From Lepus europaeus (Eukaryota > Chordata > Mammalia > Lagomorpha > Leporidae), in contig NC_084836.1 of NCBI RefSeq assembly GCF_033115175.1, positions 80,318,253 to 80,382,252 of the forward strand: a stretch of 64,000 nt of DNA, written 5' to 3'. The translations under genes were made by a program, and so were the position numbers. Each line of letters starts with the position of its first letter. The first letter of the stretch is position 1. This document shows positions 33,808-44,754 of the stretch, piece after piece. The notes below the pieces were generated by a model, which was not told where the DNA came from, made no database searches, and saw only the letters and a program-made list of their open reading frames with translations.

Positions 33808-34137
33808 GGGCCGGTGCTGTGGCGCAGCAGGTTAATGCCCTGGCCTGAAGCACCAGCATCCCATGTGGGCGCCGGTTCAAGACCCAGCTGCTCTACTTCT
33901 GATCCAGCTCTCTGCTATGGCCTGGGGAAGCAGTAGGAGATGGCCCAAGTCCCTGGGACCCTGCACTCATGTAGGAGACCCGGAGGAAGCTCCTGACTCC
34001 TGGCCTCAGATCGGCACAGCTCTTGCTGTTGCGCCAATTGGGGCATGAACCATTGGATAGAAGACCTCTCTCTTTCTCTCTGCTTCTCCTCTCTCTGTGT
34101 AGCTCTGACTTTTTTAAAAGATGATAAATACATCTTT
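33808..34137 (+). mobile_element. CSINE, host of a nested CSINE2
   Basis: Head 'gggccggtgctgtggcgcag', full body. Its tail 'gataaatacatcttt' (34123-34137) was the target of the next SINE and resumes at 34470. Confidence 0.93.
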
Positions 34138-34469
34138 TTTTTTTTTTTTTTTTGACAGGCAGAGTGGATAGTGAGAGAGAGAGACAGAGAGAAAGGTCTT
34201 CCTTTTTGCCGTTGGTTCACCCTCCAATGGCCGCTGCGGCCGGCGCATCGCACTGATCCGAAGCCAGGAGCCAGGTGCTTCTCCTGGTCTCCCATGCAGG
34301 TGCAGGGCCCAAACACTAGGGCCATCCTGCACTGCCTTCCCGGGCCATAGCAAAGAGCTGGCCTGGAAGAGGGGCAACCGGGATAGAATCCGGCGCCCCA
34401 ACCGAGACTAGAACCCGGTGTGCCGGCGCCACGAGGCGGAGGATTAGCCTGTTAAGCCACGGTGCCAGC
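34138..34469 (-). mobile_element. CSINE2 nested in a CSINE tail
   Basis: Poly-T, 'gacaggcagagtggatagtg', CSINE2 body, head 'gcggaggattagcctgttaa' then 'gccacggtgccag'. Flanked by the perfect 15-bp duplication 'gataaatacatcttt' at 34123-34137 and 34470-34484. Confidence 0.95.
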
Positions 34470-34484
34470 GATAAATACATCTTT

Positions 34485-34512
34485 AAAAAAAAAAAAGAAG
34501 AAGAAGAAGAAA
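34485..34512 (+). repeat. A-rich tail with (AAG)n
   Basis: Remaining tail of the host CSINE, expanded to four AAG units. Confidence 0.85.
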
Positions 34513-34616
34513 ATAGCCGATCAGATGACAACAGCTTCATAATGAAGTTTAAAGCAAGACTTACTGCCAGGGGCCATCTGCAAGATGGTCTTTTTCGTGA
34601 AAAAACAAGAAAACTA

Positions 34617-34722
34617 GGAGAATACAAATGTACTAAAAACTTCATGGAAAATAGAACTAAAAGATAAGTTGATTTTTGCTGCAAAGAAAATTTGAAATCC
34701 GTGCAGACTTGCGTTTTCCTAA
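34617..34722. mobile_element. Short inverted-repeat element (MITE) fragment
   Basis: 'taaaaacttcatggaaaat', 'agataagttgatttttgctg', 'aaatttgaaatccgtgcag'. The left end and centre of the family; the right end is lost. Confidence 0.55.
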
Positions 34723-35714
34723 TGCCAGAGTCACGAGTCACTTAATAACAGGAAAAACATTCTGAGAAATATGATATCCAATGATTTCATTATTGTGGGA
34801 ACACCAGAGAGCAACTTACGCAAACAGACAGCTCTGATGTCTCTGAGAGGTGTCATCTCATGGGGAGGCTGCCGTCGGCTGAACCATCACTGTGTGGCAC
34901 AGGACTGAATCTGTAATTGTTTTCTATGATCACAAATGAGTAGCTCTGAACAACAGATGTCACAGTCTGCTCAGATCAGGAGTGTGGACGGGAGCCAGCC
35001 TTGTCCTCTGCCTGGCGTGTCACCACACACACAGAGAGAGAGAGATGGTGACTGGGGCTGCGATCCCCTCTGAGGTTCAGGGTCCTCTTCCAAGTTCATC
35101 AGGCTGTGGGTGGGGCTGTGCTCCAGGGGTCATTCTCAGCAGCCGGACCTGTCCCCCAAGTCCCAGCATGAGGTTACTTACTTCTTCAGAGCCAGAAGCT
35201 TTGGGGAGTCTCATGAGGACACCATCTCATCCTCTCCCCTGGTCCAGCCCACACTCCAAGGTTAATAAAGGGGACTGAGGTCTCAGGGGCCCTCCTAGAA
35301 GGGGGCCTTCCACACTATTATTTCTCAATGAACAGGATGAGCACTTGCTGTTCAGACACAAAACACATCTGCATGAGGACAGGAGAAGCTGGGCCAGAAG
35401 GCTGGGATGGAAAGCGAGGCGGTCTCTGTAGCTTTCCAGATCACTCCTGTGACTGTGACTTTGTCACAGTCATGTATTGCTGATTCAGTTGGAGTCGGTA
35501 ATTAGAATGAGACCAGTGTGTTCAGTGTTTCTCTATGGAACTCAAAGTTGTCCCAGGAGACAGCCAACACGGCGTCTGTCAGGCCCCATGGTGCAGGACT
35601 GGTGTGTGGCCGGGATCCCGGTTTCCATTGCCTCAGCTGGTGGACACCAGCTCAGAGCAGTCCAGGAAAGAAGCCTGTGATAGCTGAGTGCTTCCTTCTG
35701 GGAAAACCCTTCCA
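34723..35714. other. Unclassified, SINE-free sequence
   Basis: 1 kb without recognised repeats or genes. Confidence 0.35.
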
Positions 35715-36180
35715 GGCAGGGGCATTTAGCCTAACAGTGAAGCTGCCAGTTAGGACATCTCTTTCCCATATTGCAGTGCCTGAGTTTGATCCCTGCTCCC
35801 AGCTTCCTGCTAGTGTGCAACGTGGGAGGCAGCAGGGATGGCTCAAGTAATTGGAATCTACCACCCACGTGGGAGACCTAGATTGAGATCCTGTGGCCTG
35901 GCTTCAGCCTCAGCGCAGCCCCAGACATTGCAGGCATTTGGGGAAGGAGCCAGCAGATAGGAAGGTTGGTTTCTCTCCCTCTCCCCCACCCCCCTCCCCC
36001 TCTCCCCCTCCTCTCCCCTTCCCTCTCCCCCTCCCTCTCCCTCTCCCCTCCCCTTTCCCCTCCTTCTCCTTCTCCCTCTCCCTCTCTGTCTCTAGGTTTC
36101 TCTGTCTCTCTGTCTCCACCTCTATCTCCCTCTTTTTCTCTGCCTCTAAGATAAATTAATCTAAAAACTTAAAAATTAAA
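35715..36180 (+). mobile_element. CSINE, old copy with large pyrimidine expansion
   Basis: Old-type head 'ggggcatttagcctaacagt' and body 'ccacccacgtgggagaccta'. The pyrimidine stretch has grown to about 120 bp or more; the tail is 'aagataaattaatctaaaaa'. Confidence 0.82.
35971..36093 (+). repeat. Polypyrimidine (CCCTCT/CTCCC)n tract
   Basis: More than 110 bp of almost only C and T on the plus strand, with one A at the left end. Such tracts can form triplex DNA. Confidence 0.93.
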
Positions 36181-36219
36181 AAAGAAATCCTTCCAAAGTT
36201 TTCATGGCTGGAGCTTTGA

Positions 36220-37091
36220 ATGCAAACCAAAGTAGTAATGCTTTGGGAAATGAAGCAAGCTCAATGGAAAGTGCTTTAAAATGAAATTTTTGAGGCATCC
36301 ATCTATGGGGCACCGGCTGCCCTTGGGTACTTTGAGATATTGAAAGGCTGTGGCCAGCCCCTGCGGGGAAGCAGTTCTGCATCTTTGACGTGTGACAACA
36401 TCATCTTGGAGTCCTGCACTACTGGCAGAGGGAGAACATGGTAGAAAATATAGCCATAGTGACTTAGAGAACATTAATAAAAATTTGGTTGAGCATTCAT
36501 TGAAGAGAGTCAACAGAGAAGAAAAAGAACCAGGCAGTAAGGCAGTGCATCTGAGGCAAGCCAGCTCACCAGGCCCTCACAGGCAGCAGTGGGAGAAAAA
36601 TGTACCTGGTACAGCTTTGACAGCTTTGGAAAACGCGTCCATCCTCACTTCCAGTGTAACAACAGAGGATGACAAAGGTGGTTCTGTAATAAAATACAGT
36701 GAAATTAACACCCGTAAGCAGTGGCTCAAAGAGACCCCTGACACCTTGTTGAACATCCTTCAGAATGCTGATCTCAGCCTGGCATTTCAGACCTACACAA
36801 TTTATAGACCAGATTCAGAAGGGTTCTTGAAAGGCCCCCTGTCTAAAGAAATGGAAGCAGCAGACAGTGTGGACGGAGGTCATGATTGTGTCATTTTGGA
36901 CCCTGAGAGACTGGAACCTGGGCTGGACGAGGAGGACACGGACTTTGAGGAAGATGGTGACAATGCCGACTGGGTGTCAGAACTGAAGAAGTGGCTGGAT
37001 GGCCAGGGGTGTCTGATGAACCAGGCCGGAGGGGATGCTCCCAAGTCACACGGAGGAGATGCTGGGGAAAAAAAAAAAAAAGTAGTAAAAT
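36220..37091 (+). pseudogene. NEK3 pseudogene: NEK3 processed pseudogene, C-terminal part only
   Basis: An open frame from about 36392 to 37091 encodes a peptide closely matching the C-terminal, post-kinase region of NEK3, a NIMA-related Ser/Thr kinase. Landmarks are [94 protein letters not shown] and DWVSELKK. The kinase domain is absent. An upstream block at 36232-36262 encodes ALGNEAS in another frame, separated by about 160 bp not accounted for in the parent as I recall it. No introns interrupt about 700 bp that should span several exons. A one-base loss near 36991 shifts the frame just after SELKK, replacing the normal C-terminus and extending it to a stop at 37089. An A-run follows at 37068-37081. 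The copy starts just after a SINE A-rich tail. There is no ATG or promoter at its start (36392 is GTG), so it is very probably non-functional. Confidence 0.88.
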
Positions 37092-37749
37092 AAAGCAACT
37101 GACTCCCAGTATTCCGGCCAACTAGGCTGAACTTAGCTAGAAAACCTGTGTCAGGTCGCTACTTGCTTACTTTATTCATTTTTCATGTCTGGCTTGGTAG
37201 TGGCTTATACCAAAAGTAAAGTCTGTTTTTCTCCCAGACGTCAGTGTGAGTGGGAGACAGGACTTGGGCAGTGAGGGAAGCAGGCATCCAGAGGAGCATG
37301 GGCAGGGAGGCAAGGAGAGGAAGTAGGATGAGGGGTCCTATTGAGTAGGATCTTGCTGGGCAGCTGGGGCATCACTTGGGGTCCCCAGGAGACAGTAAGA
37401 AGTCAGCCCCCTCCCAGGGGCATGGGAGCTGGTATTTCTCCATCAAGTCCTCCCCATCATTATTCGGAGACTGCGCCCAAGGAAGATGTCAGCTTCCTAG
37501 CACTTCTAGCCTGGTCCAGTTGTGGGCTAAAACAATATTTCCCACAGAGAAGAGCAAGCATTTCCAGAAGCAAATGTTCAGGTGAGTGAGTTGGTGACGG
37601 GGATGCCTGGAGATGGAGTGGAGCATCCATAGCGCGTGCTGCACCTCCAGATCTGCAAACAGAAAATACTGCCCTCCACCATGCCCGCAATTCAACCCAC
37701 TGCCTTTTACTGCTTGCTTTTAACTTAATACACTGTTTTCTCCTCCTCC
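37092..37749. other. Unclassified sequence (possibly NEK3 3' UTR at its left)
   Basis: No AATAAA precedes the A-run at 37068-37081, but 'aaaataaag' follows it. The retrocopy may therefore extend right into this stretch. Otherwise unrecognised. Confidence 0.35.
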
Positions 37750-38005
37750 TTCTTTTCTTATTTATTTAAAAGGCAGAATGCCAGAAAGAGAGAGAGAGAG
37801 AATCTTCCATCCACTGGTTCACTCCCCATATACCCATGAAAGCCAAAGGTGGGGCAGGCTGAAGTCAGGAGACAGGAATTCCATGTGAGTTTCACACATG
37901 GGTGTAGGAGCCCAAGCACTTGGACCATCATCCACTGCCTTCCCAGGTGCATCAGCAGGAAGCTGGATCAGAAGTGGAGCAGCTGGGACTTGAACCAGTG
38001 CAATA
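37750..38005 (-). mobile_element. CSINE, head-truncated
   Basis: Tail 'ttatttatttaaaaggcag', (GA)n, body through 'gggacttgaaccagtgcaat'. The A-box end of the head is missing. Confidence 0.82.
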
Positions 38006-38029
38006 GCCTATGTTAAAGGGAAGTGCTCC

Positions 38030-38365
38030 AGAAATGTTTACAGAATCCTAACAGAACCTTGGGAAGTTTACAGGAAAATGAATCAGGAAGTACAGAGAGT
38101 TCCCAACACCTACTCTCCCTCCGCTTCCTACAGTCATTATTATTATATTAGTATTATTATTATTCTAGTGTTACAGTTGATGATCCACTATCAATGCATT
38201 GTGATTAACCAATGTCCACATGCACTTGGGTTTCCCTCTTTGTCTTGAGAGCATATGGATGTTGACAAAAGTAAAATGACATGCATCTGTCACTCCTGCA
38301 ATACCCAGAATTCCCAGAATCCCCAACGCATGTACAAAGAGTCTGCATGAATTCGAAAACGCCCA
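38030..38365. mobile_element. Ancient L1 3'-UTR-like sequence
   Basis: 'acagttgatgatccactatc', 'aatgcattgtgattaaccaa', 'gcatatggatgttgacaaaa' and 'gtaaaatgacatgcatctgt' follow a known old-L1 3' terminal pattern. An ATT-rich microsatellite lies at 38137-38166. Confidence 0.5.
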
Positions 38366-38949
38366 TACAAATCCGATTCTGATTTGTCAAGGAAGAAATC
38401 AACTAGTCAGTTCTCTCGGCTGAAGGTGGAACTATCCTTAATTCTTCCAGGTTGGTCAGAGTGCACCTGCCTTGGACTTTTGCAGCAAGAGGATCCCCTA
38501 CAGAAACACTCCTAGCAAAGATGGGAGGGCAGCACGTTCTGTTTTGTGTTTGCGTCAGGACGTGAGGACACAGCCCGTGTTGGGGGGCTCTGAGGGCAGC
38601 ACGCTGGTGCTGTGTAGCGACAGAAAGACCCATGGCCTGGGTGATTCTGCAGCGAGGCACCAAGGCCAGGACACACGGCCACTCCAGCCTCGACCTGTGC
38701 AGGGTAGGGTGTGGAGGACTCCCAGCTCTCCCTCTGCAGCCTGCCAGTCCTGGAGACACACAAACACAGCTGTCAAGGCAAATCCTAGTTGCTAAGTCAA
38801 TTGCAAAATAAGGCTGTCAATCATACGTGCAAAATGTCACCGTGTCACTGCCGATAACATCGGCCATAGTCCCCACCACCTCACTTGATACATTCGACAC
38901 CTGCACTGCCCTAGTCTGTTCCAGCCGTTATGTGAAAGAAACTTTTCCA
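38366..38949. other. Unclassified sequence
   Basis: No recognised feature. Overlapping open frames on both strands at 38403-38795 are typical of GC-rich chance frames. Confidence 0.35.
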
Positions 38950-39252
38950 GTCAGCTCTATGGTGTAGCCAGGAAAGCTGATGCCTGTGACTACACATCCC
39001 TTGTGGACACAGGTACAGTCCCGGCTGCTCTGCTTCAGATACAGCTCCCTGCTAATGCACCTGGGAAAGCAGTGGAAGATGGCCCAAGTCCTCGGGCCCC
39101 TGCACCCACATGGGAGATCCAGAAGAAGCTCCTGGCTCCTGGATTCAGCCTGGCTTACCATTGACCATTTCTGTCATCTGGGAGTGAACTAGTGGATAGA
39201 AGACCTCTTTCTGTAACTCTGACTTTCAAAACAAATAAATAAATCCATAAAA
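38950..39252 (+). mobile_element. CSINE, diverged head
   Basis: Head 'tcagctctatggtgtagcca', body 'gcagtggaagatggccc', shortened pyrimidine stretch, tail 'caaataaataaatcc'. Confidence 0.85.
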
Positions 39253-39321
39253 AAGGAAGGAAGGAAGGAAGGAAGGAAGGAAGGAAGGAAGGAAGGAAGG
39301 AAGGAAGGGAGGGAGGGAGGA
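39253..39321 (+). repeat. (GGAA)n microsatellite grown from a SINE tail
   Basis: About fourteen GGAA units, then GGGA/GGGAGG units. Directly continues the CSINE A-tail. Confidence 0.95.
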
Positions 39322-40500
39322 ACCATCTCTCTGCCTTCAGCATCAGCATGGGTTTGGGGCTATCTGTAGGCGTTCCCACCTCCTCACTCAAACATTTCCC
39401 ACTATGACTGCTTCCCCACTCCCAGAGACCATTCCCCTTTCCCTGGCTGTCACTGGGACCCCACACTCCAGGGAACCGAGGCCACATTTTGCAAACCACC
39501 ATAATGAGTACCTAGGCAAGCACAAGGTACAGCCCCTGCCCTGTTTTTAAAGTGATAAAGACAATTGCCATAGGCTGACCATTTCAATGGCGACATATGT
39601 GTGATCATGAGAATGACTGGGAAAGGCTAACCAGGATATTCACACGAATTAGTAATCAGGAGATAAATTGGCATCACCTACACAGAGGGGTAGGCTCTTC
39701 CAGCCAGTTTAAAAAAAAAAAAAAAAAACAGGGCTCACAAGAAGCTAAAAATAAATTCCACCGAGACGATTCCGGGTTCATCTCACCCTTTCAGGTCTAA
39801 ATAAGTCATTAAGTTTCTCTGGAGTCAAACAAGTCTCCTCATTATGATGTTCCCATAAAACCAGCTTCCTGTTGCTCCGAGAACTGCGGATCACGGCGCC
39901 CGATATGCGGAAGTTTGAATACACGCTGATAAAAATCAGATTTTCTGCATGCGATGGATATTAAAAATACCAAACTTTTATGATTTTTTTTGAATGTTAA
40001 GCAGCGGCCGCAGGGCTGAGGTGACCTCACCGTGTGTAAGGCGGCGAGAAGAAGAAAGACGGGGCAAACGCCCTCCCATCTCGCATCTTTAATAACTTGC
40101 CTGCTCATGCCTTCAACCGGTGTGGTCTTCCCAGCTGTAGTTGTTTGCGTAAATACTCCTGAATGCAGCGGCTTTGTCAATGGTGGTCAACTCGCCTTCG
40201 CTCAGCTCCCCAGAGACACAACCTAACCGATTCTCCTTTGGGGTTCCCTCCTGACCCAACGTGAATCTAAACTCCAGAACAAAAGTCTTCATATTTGTCC
40301 TTGTATGTCAAGGATTAACACTATTGAAAGGGCTCTCTATTATCAGCTTGTCACTTTCTTTGCTACTTAATCTCTTTCTTTTTCTTGCTCAATGGCCCCC
40401 TCTTACTTTTCTGCTGGGGAAGAAATAAGAGGGCTTTCCCCCACCCCACACCACCCCCGACTCTTTCTCTCTTGCTGGCTCTCTCTCTTCCCTTTTAAAG
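39322..40500. other. Repeat-free sequence with retained CpGs, candidate conserved noncoding DNA
   Basis: 39840-40110 combines AT-rich blocks with CpG-containing words ('ggcgcccgatatgcgga', 'gcatgcgatgg', a NotI-type 'gcggccgc' near 40004), unusual for neutral mammalian DNA. An 18-A run is at 39711-39728. No exon seen. Confidence 0.35.
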
Positions 40501-41420
40501 CAACTTAACCAAGTTAGAGGCCACGTTAGCGCGACCACCTGGATGCACGGGGAGGCGCCCCGCGGGCAGCCAGCTGTGCCATTGTGCCCAGCCAGCTTTG
40601 TGCAGCCACCGCTCTCGCGGGATTGCCCTGGCTGTGTCGGCAACTACCTCCCGCCCGGCCAGTGTCCCATTCCGATTGTCCTCGACTTCCCTTGTTGAAT
40701 GCTGTTTTGCAAATTATTAAGCACTGGAAGTCTATTAATCACAGTTCACGTCCCATGTAAGGCCACACAGGGGAGGCAGGGCTGGGCGGGGAAGCCCACT
40801 GGCAGGGCTGAATGTGTTGGGGGGGCTGGCCCATTCACACCCTTAACGAGATCATTACCGCTAACTAAATACAAGCCCGGCCTCGTGACCCTCTGGGGAG
40901 GCATGTGGACCAGTTTGGGACATCAATAAGGTCTCTAACCCCACGCCACTGCCTTCCAGCACTGGAAGCTCAACCAGGATCAAAAGGTACCTCGCTCTGC
41001 TCGACCCCTCCTCAAGCCTCAGGCTCCTGAGCAATGCCCGTGGAGGCCGCCTGGCCACTGCCCACCACCAGGGCGGCCGGGGTGTGGCCAGGCCAGCTCT
41101 TTAGCTGACCTGACCCGCCGGCTCTTTCCTGGGACCACTCGGGAGGCTGAGCTACCCTGGCCCGGTCCAGCCTGCCCACGGCTCTCACAGAGCCGAGAGA
41201 CAGGCTGAGCAACCCTCCATCACCAGCCTGGGTCCGGCAGGGTGCGGGCAGTGACAGCGGGCAGGTGAGCTGTGGGTGAACTGCCGACGCCTGGAAGGCG
41301 GTGTGAGTCCCCTCGGCGTGATCTGCTGCTTAGTTTGTACCTCACTGTGCCTGAGCTGAGAGCGCTACCCTCACGGGCGGAAGTGTGAGGACAGCCACGC
41401 GGCCCTTCCCCCTTAAGCAA
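40501..41420. other. GC-rich, CpG-containing segment
   Basis: 40540-40660 and 41030-41330 are locally CpG-rich for this window ('ggaggcgccccgcgggcag', 'ccagggcggccggggtgtgg'). Possible small CpG island or regulatory region, but no first exon or promoter element is evident. Confidence 0.35.
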
Positions 41421-41424
41421 AGGT

Positions 41425-41945
41425 GAAGCGTGAGTGTGTGTGCATGTGAGAACACGTGTAAGCCGGTGAACATGTGTGTCAGTGTGCATGCGTGTGAGAA
41501 CATGTGTGCAAGTATGTGAATGTGTGTGAGAACATGTGCACAAGTACTGAATATGTACATGTGTATCTATGTGTGTGTGTGACTAAGCTCATGGGTGTGT
41601 GTGTGAGTATATGTGTGTGAGACTGAGTGTGTATGAGTGTATATGTGTGTGAAAATGCGTGCAAGCATGTGAATGCATGTGTCCATGTGTGAGTGTGTAT
41701 GAGTAAGTTTGTGTGTGAGCATGTGTATAAGTGTGTGACTGCACGAAAGTGAATGTGTGTGACTATTGTGTGGGTGTGTAAGCATGTCTGGGCAACATGT
41801 ATGAATATGTGAATATGCATGTGTAAAGGTGTGCATTAATGCAATGATTGTGTAGAGAAAGAGTTTGTGTGTGTGTGTTACATCTGCAAGTGTGTGGGTG
41901 AGCATGTGTGTGTTTATGTCTGTAGGCTTGTGTGTCTGGAAAACA
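41425..41945 (+). repeat. Degenerate TG-rich minisatellite-like tract
   Basis: About 520 bp of alternating purine/pyrimidine TG-rich sequence, with recurring words such as 'gtgtgagaacatgtg' and 'gtgtgtgagtatatg'. The unit is irregular. The long His/Thr-rich minus-strand frames in it come from CA repeats, not from genes. Confidence 0.9.
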
Positions 41946-42544
41946 TTTATCTGGGTTATTTGCTGTCCAATGTTAAATAATGTGGCAATTCCACTGCCCA
42001 GCTGGCAATAGCGAGCCCGGTGTGCTGTGTTAGGAACTGAGATTTCCTGGGGAAGGAGTGAACCAGTGGTCAATTATTTCCTAGCTGTACTTCTTCCTCT
42101 TTCTTTCTTCTTAAAAGAAATGGTGAAATATTCAAATATTCCAAATCACAGATCTTTAAAATAATAAAGAAATATCCATTTGCATTATGTTTGCAACCAT
42201 GTATTCTGGTGGATACTGAAAATCAAATCATAGTAGAATACCAGCACTTCAGGGTATTTTTAAATATAAGAAGTCTGTGGCATGTGCCTATTTCTGTCCT
42301 AATCTAAAAGAATGAATCCCTCTTGGTGTGTCCGGGTTGAATTTCTTCTCCCTTTCGAAAGACACAGTCCTTTTCAAAGTACACAACATAAAACATGGGC
42401 CCATGGTGCCTGAGGACTTGGAGTTCCTAAAGAAAGCTAAGCCTTGAGCCTCTGCCTTTTAAATTTCCACTACCTTCAAGCAGAACAATAGGACGTTTAA
42501 TACTGTATTTAAAGCCTGTTGAACTTGAACAGTTGTAACTCAAA
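41946..42544. other. Unclassified sequence
   Basis: No recognised feature. Confidence 0.3.
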
Positions 42545-42830
42545 AAAATGGGATAGGAGTATCAGTGTTCTGGTCTGAGTCCCAGCTACTTGTCTCCTAT
42601 TCAGCTTCCTGCTAACGCATCCTGGGAGGCACCAGATGATGGCTCCAGTGTGTGGGTCTCTGCCACCCACATGGGAGACCCTGAAAGAGCTCTGAGCTCC
42701 TGGCTTTAGCCTGGCCCAGCCCTGGCTGTTGGGAGCATTTGGGGAATGAACCAGCAGATGGAAGAGCTCTCTCACTCACTCTCACTTTGCCTTTCAAGGA
42801 TACGACAAATAAACCTGTTTTAAAGGAAAA
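42545..42830 (+). mobile_element. CSINE, old subfamily, head eroded
   Basis: 'cagcttcctgctaacgcatc', 'ctgccacccacatgggagac', 'ggggaatgaaccagcagatg', tail 'cgacaaataaacctg'. Confidence 0.75.
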
Positions 42831-42879
42831 ATGCATAGTGCAAAGAAAAGTAGGGTGGCAGAGGTGACTGAATGGAAGA

Positions 42880-43160
42880 GCACACAACTGGGATGGACAG
42901 GCCAGTGCTTGGCCTGGCAGACAAGATGTTGGCTAAGGTGCCCTTGTCCCATACTGGAATGCCCAGCTCTGGCTCCTGACTCCAGCTTCCTGCTCATGCA
43001 CCTCCCTGGGGGGCAGTGGTGATGGCTCACGTGATTGGGTTCCTGTCACTCGCATGGGAGACTTGGATTGAATTCTCAGCTCCATGATGGGCATTTAGGG
43101 GAGACAGCAGCTCTCCTGTCTGTCTCTCTGCCTCTCAAAGTAAATTTTGAAAATGTATAA
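42880..43160 (+). mobile_element. CSINE, old subfamily
   Basis: 'cccttgtcccatactggaat', 'cagcttcctgctcatgcacc', 'cactcgcatgggagacttgg', pyrimidine stretch 43117-43137. Confidence 0.7.
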
Positions 43161-44754
43161 ATGCAGACAGAGCTGATGGCACATCTCAGAATTGACTCCA
43201 GTTCAAATAGAGTTCTTAGACCCAGAACAGCCCCCAGGCTTGGGGGTGAAGCCTTGCATCTAGCAAATTGTTGGAAATACCCTTTTAAAAGCTAAGCAGG
43301 CTTCTGTTGGAATTCTTTCCTTCTTTTCTTTTCCCTCCCAGTCTGAAAGAGGAACCACTGTGGCTAAGAACCCACGAGTGTCGCTGCACTGTGGGAGGAA
43401 TTCCTTTTCTTGGCTCAGCAGTGCTTGGTCTGGGGTCCTGCCTGTTCACCGCTCTGAAGGAGTAATCCCTAATGGCTCACTGCACCTGCAGGAGACCCAG
43501 GAACTGCTCACAGGAGTCAGAACTCAGAGCTTCTCGCAGACAGCAGCAGCGCTGACGTCACTGCAGACAGCACTTCGTGTCTGCGTTTTCCATTTTCATC
43601 CCAGGCATATTGACGCTCCCTGTTGGTAAACCCCCTAACCCTAACAACCAGACGCATTTGCGATGCATGGACACCAGCAGTGCTGGGTCTCCGCTCCTGG
43701 GTACTGCAGCCAGCCCCATGCTGGCCTCCCAGGTTCCATGGAAGAAGTCCCTGGGGCTCCCTTCTCTCCAGTGCAGGGACGGCCATGATGCAAGGCTGGG
43801 AGCCAGGCTGCTTCAAGCAAAGCCTGCCCGAGCGAAGACTTGCTCTATGAAGCTGGAAGGGTCTGTTCCGAGTTCAGAGCTCACGCGTGGTGGCGTGTTG
43901 GGTCTCCTGCAGTCTTTCCAGCCCTCCTGTAAATTCACAGCAACACATGGGAAGTGCCCATCACTTGGTCCCTCTGAGCATCTCACTGTCAGTGCAGCTC
44001 TGAGCTGAACAGGAGGTGAGCTCCTGTGGAAAGTGACCCTGCGCTCTGACGGGTCTACACCACGTAGGCGAGAACAGCAAAGGGCTGGGACCACCGCTTA
44101 CGCACCAAATGGTGGATAATAGAACGTCTCTTCCTCATTGCTCAGGAAGGGCCCCCAGCACTGCTCACCTGCTTGTCACCACGGCAAGGCACCCAAGTCC
44201 CACGGTTTTCACTTGGATGCCCAAATTGGACAGGATCTAAAACCTAAACCCTTCCCTCCCCAAACTTGAAGAAAAGAGTCTTGCTCTCAAAGGTGACAAC
44301 GGAACGCTAGTGGCGACACGAACCATGAAATTGCTCTTTGCCTGGCTCTCTCCACTTGGCTCTGTGGGTTGGCAGGAAGCTTCTTCAGGCAGAACGTCGC
44401 GATTGCTTTAAACAATTACTTAATAAATAAAGATCGAGCTTTTCATCAATGGAGAGTCGCTTTTCCCTCCAGGAGTTAGCAAAGCAGTTACTCTTCGGAG
44501 TGTGATGGCATTTGTGAAACATCAGGCTGGCTGCCTTTCCTTGCCTGACAACCAGCTAAACCGGAACAGATAAGGAAGAGAGTAAAGGTTTCTCATTAAA
44601 ACCCTTTCAAGTTTTATCTTGGGCATAGGAATTTTCATGAAGTAGAAAACACAATTTTCAGGTTCAGGGAACTGGAATATAATTTTGGTCAGTGTTTTAA
44701 GAATATAGCTTTATCGGAGTAGGGTTATTATTTTATAATGTGTTTCTGCTGAAT
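43161..44754. other. 1.6 kb repeat-poor sequence
   Basis: No SINE or LINE recognised. Frames at 43360-44094 lie on both strands and have no family resemblance. A two-unit CCCTAA match at 43632-43644 is too short to matter. Confidence 0.35.

Noticed and set aside
29403..34470. Regularly spaced similar blocks, CRISPR-like at first sight
   Set aside because: The repeats are about 300-bp SINEs in both orientations with irregular spacing in vertebrate DNA.
39711..39728. 18-A run as a possible retrocopy tail
   Set aside because: No recognisable transcript sequence before it and no flanking duplication.
41138..41155. 'actcgggaggctgagc', resembling 7SL/Alu
   Set aside because: About 15 bases only, with no extension on either side. 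7SL-derived SINEs are not expected in lagomorphs.
41479..42073. Long His/Thr-rich open frames on the minus strand
   Set aside because: They are translations of the CA-rich complement of the TG tract. Low complexity keeps all frames open; there is no start context or protein family.
43632..43644. CCCTAACCCTAAC, telomere-like
   Set aside because: Only two units; expected by chance in a 64-kb window.
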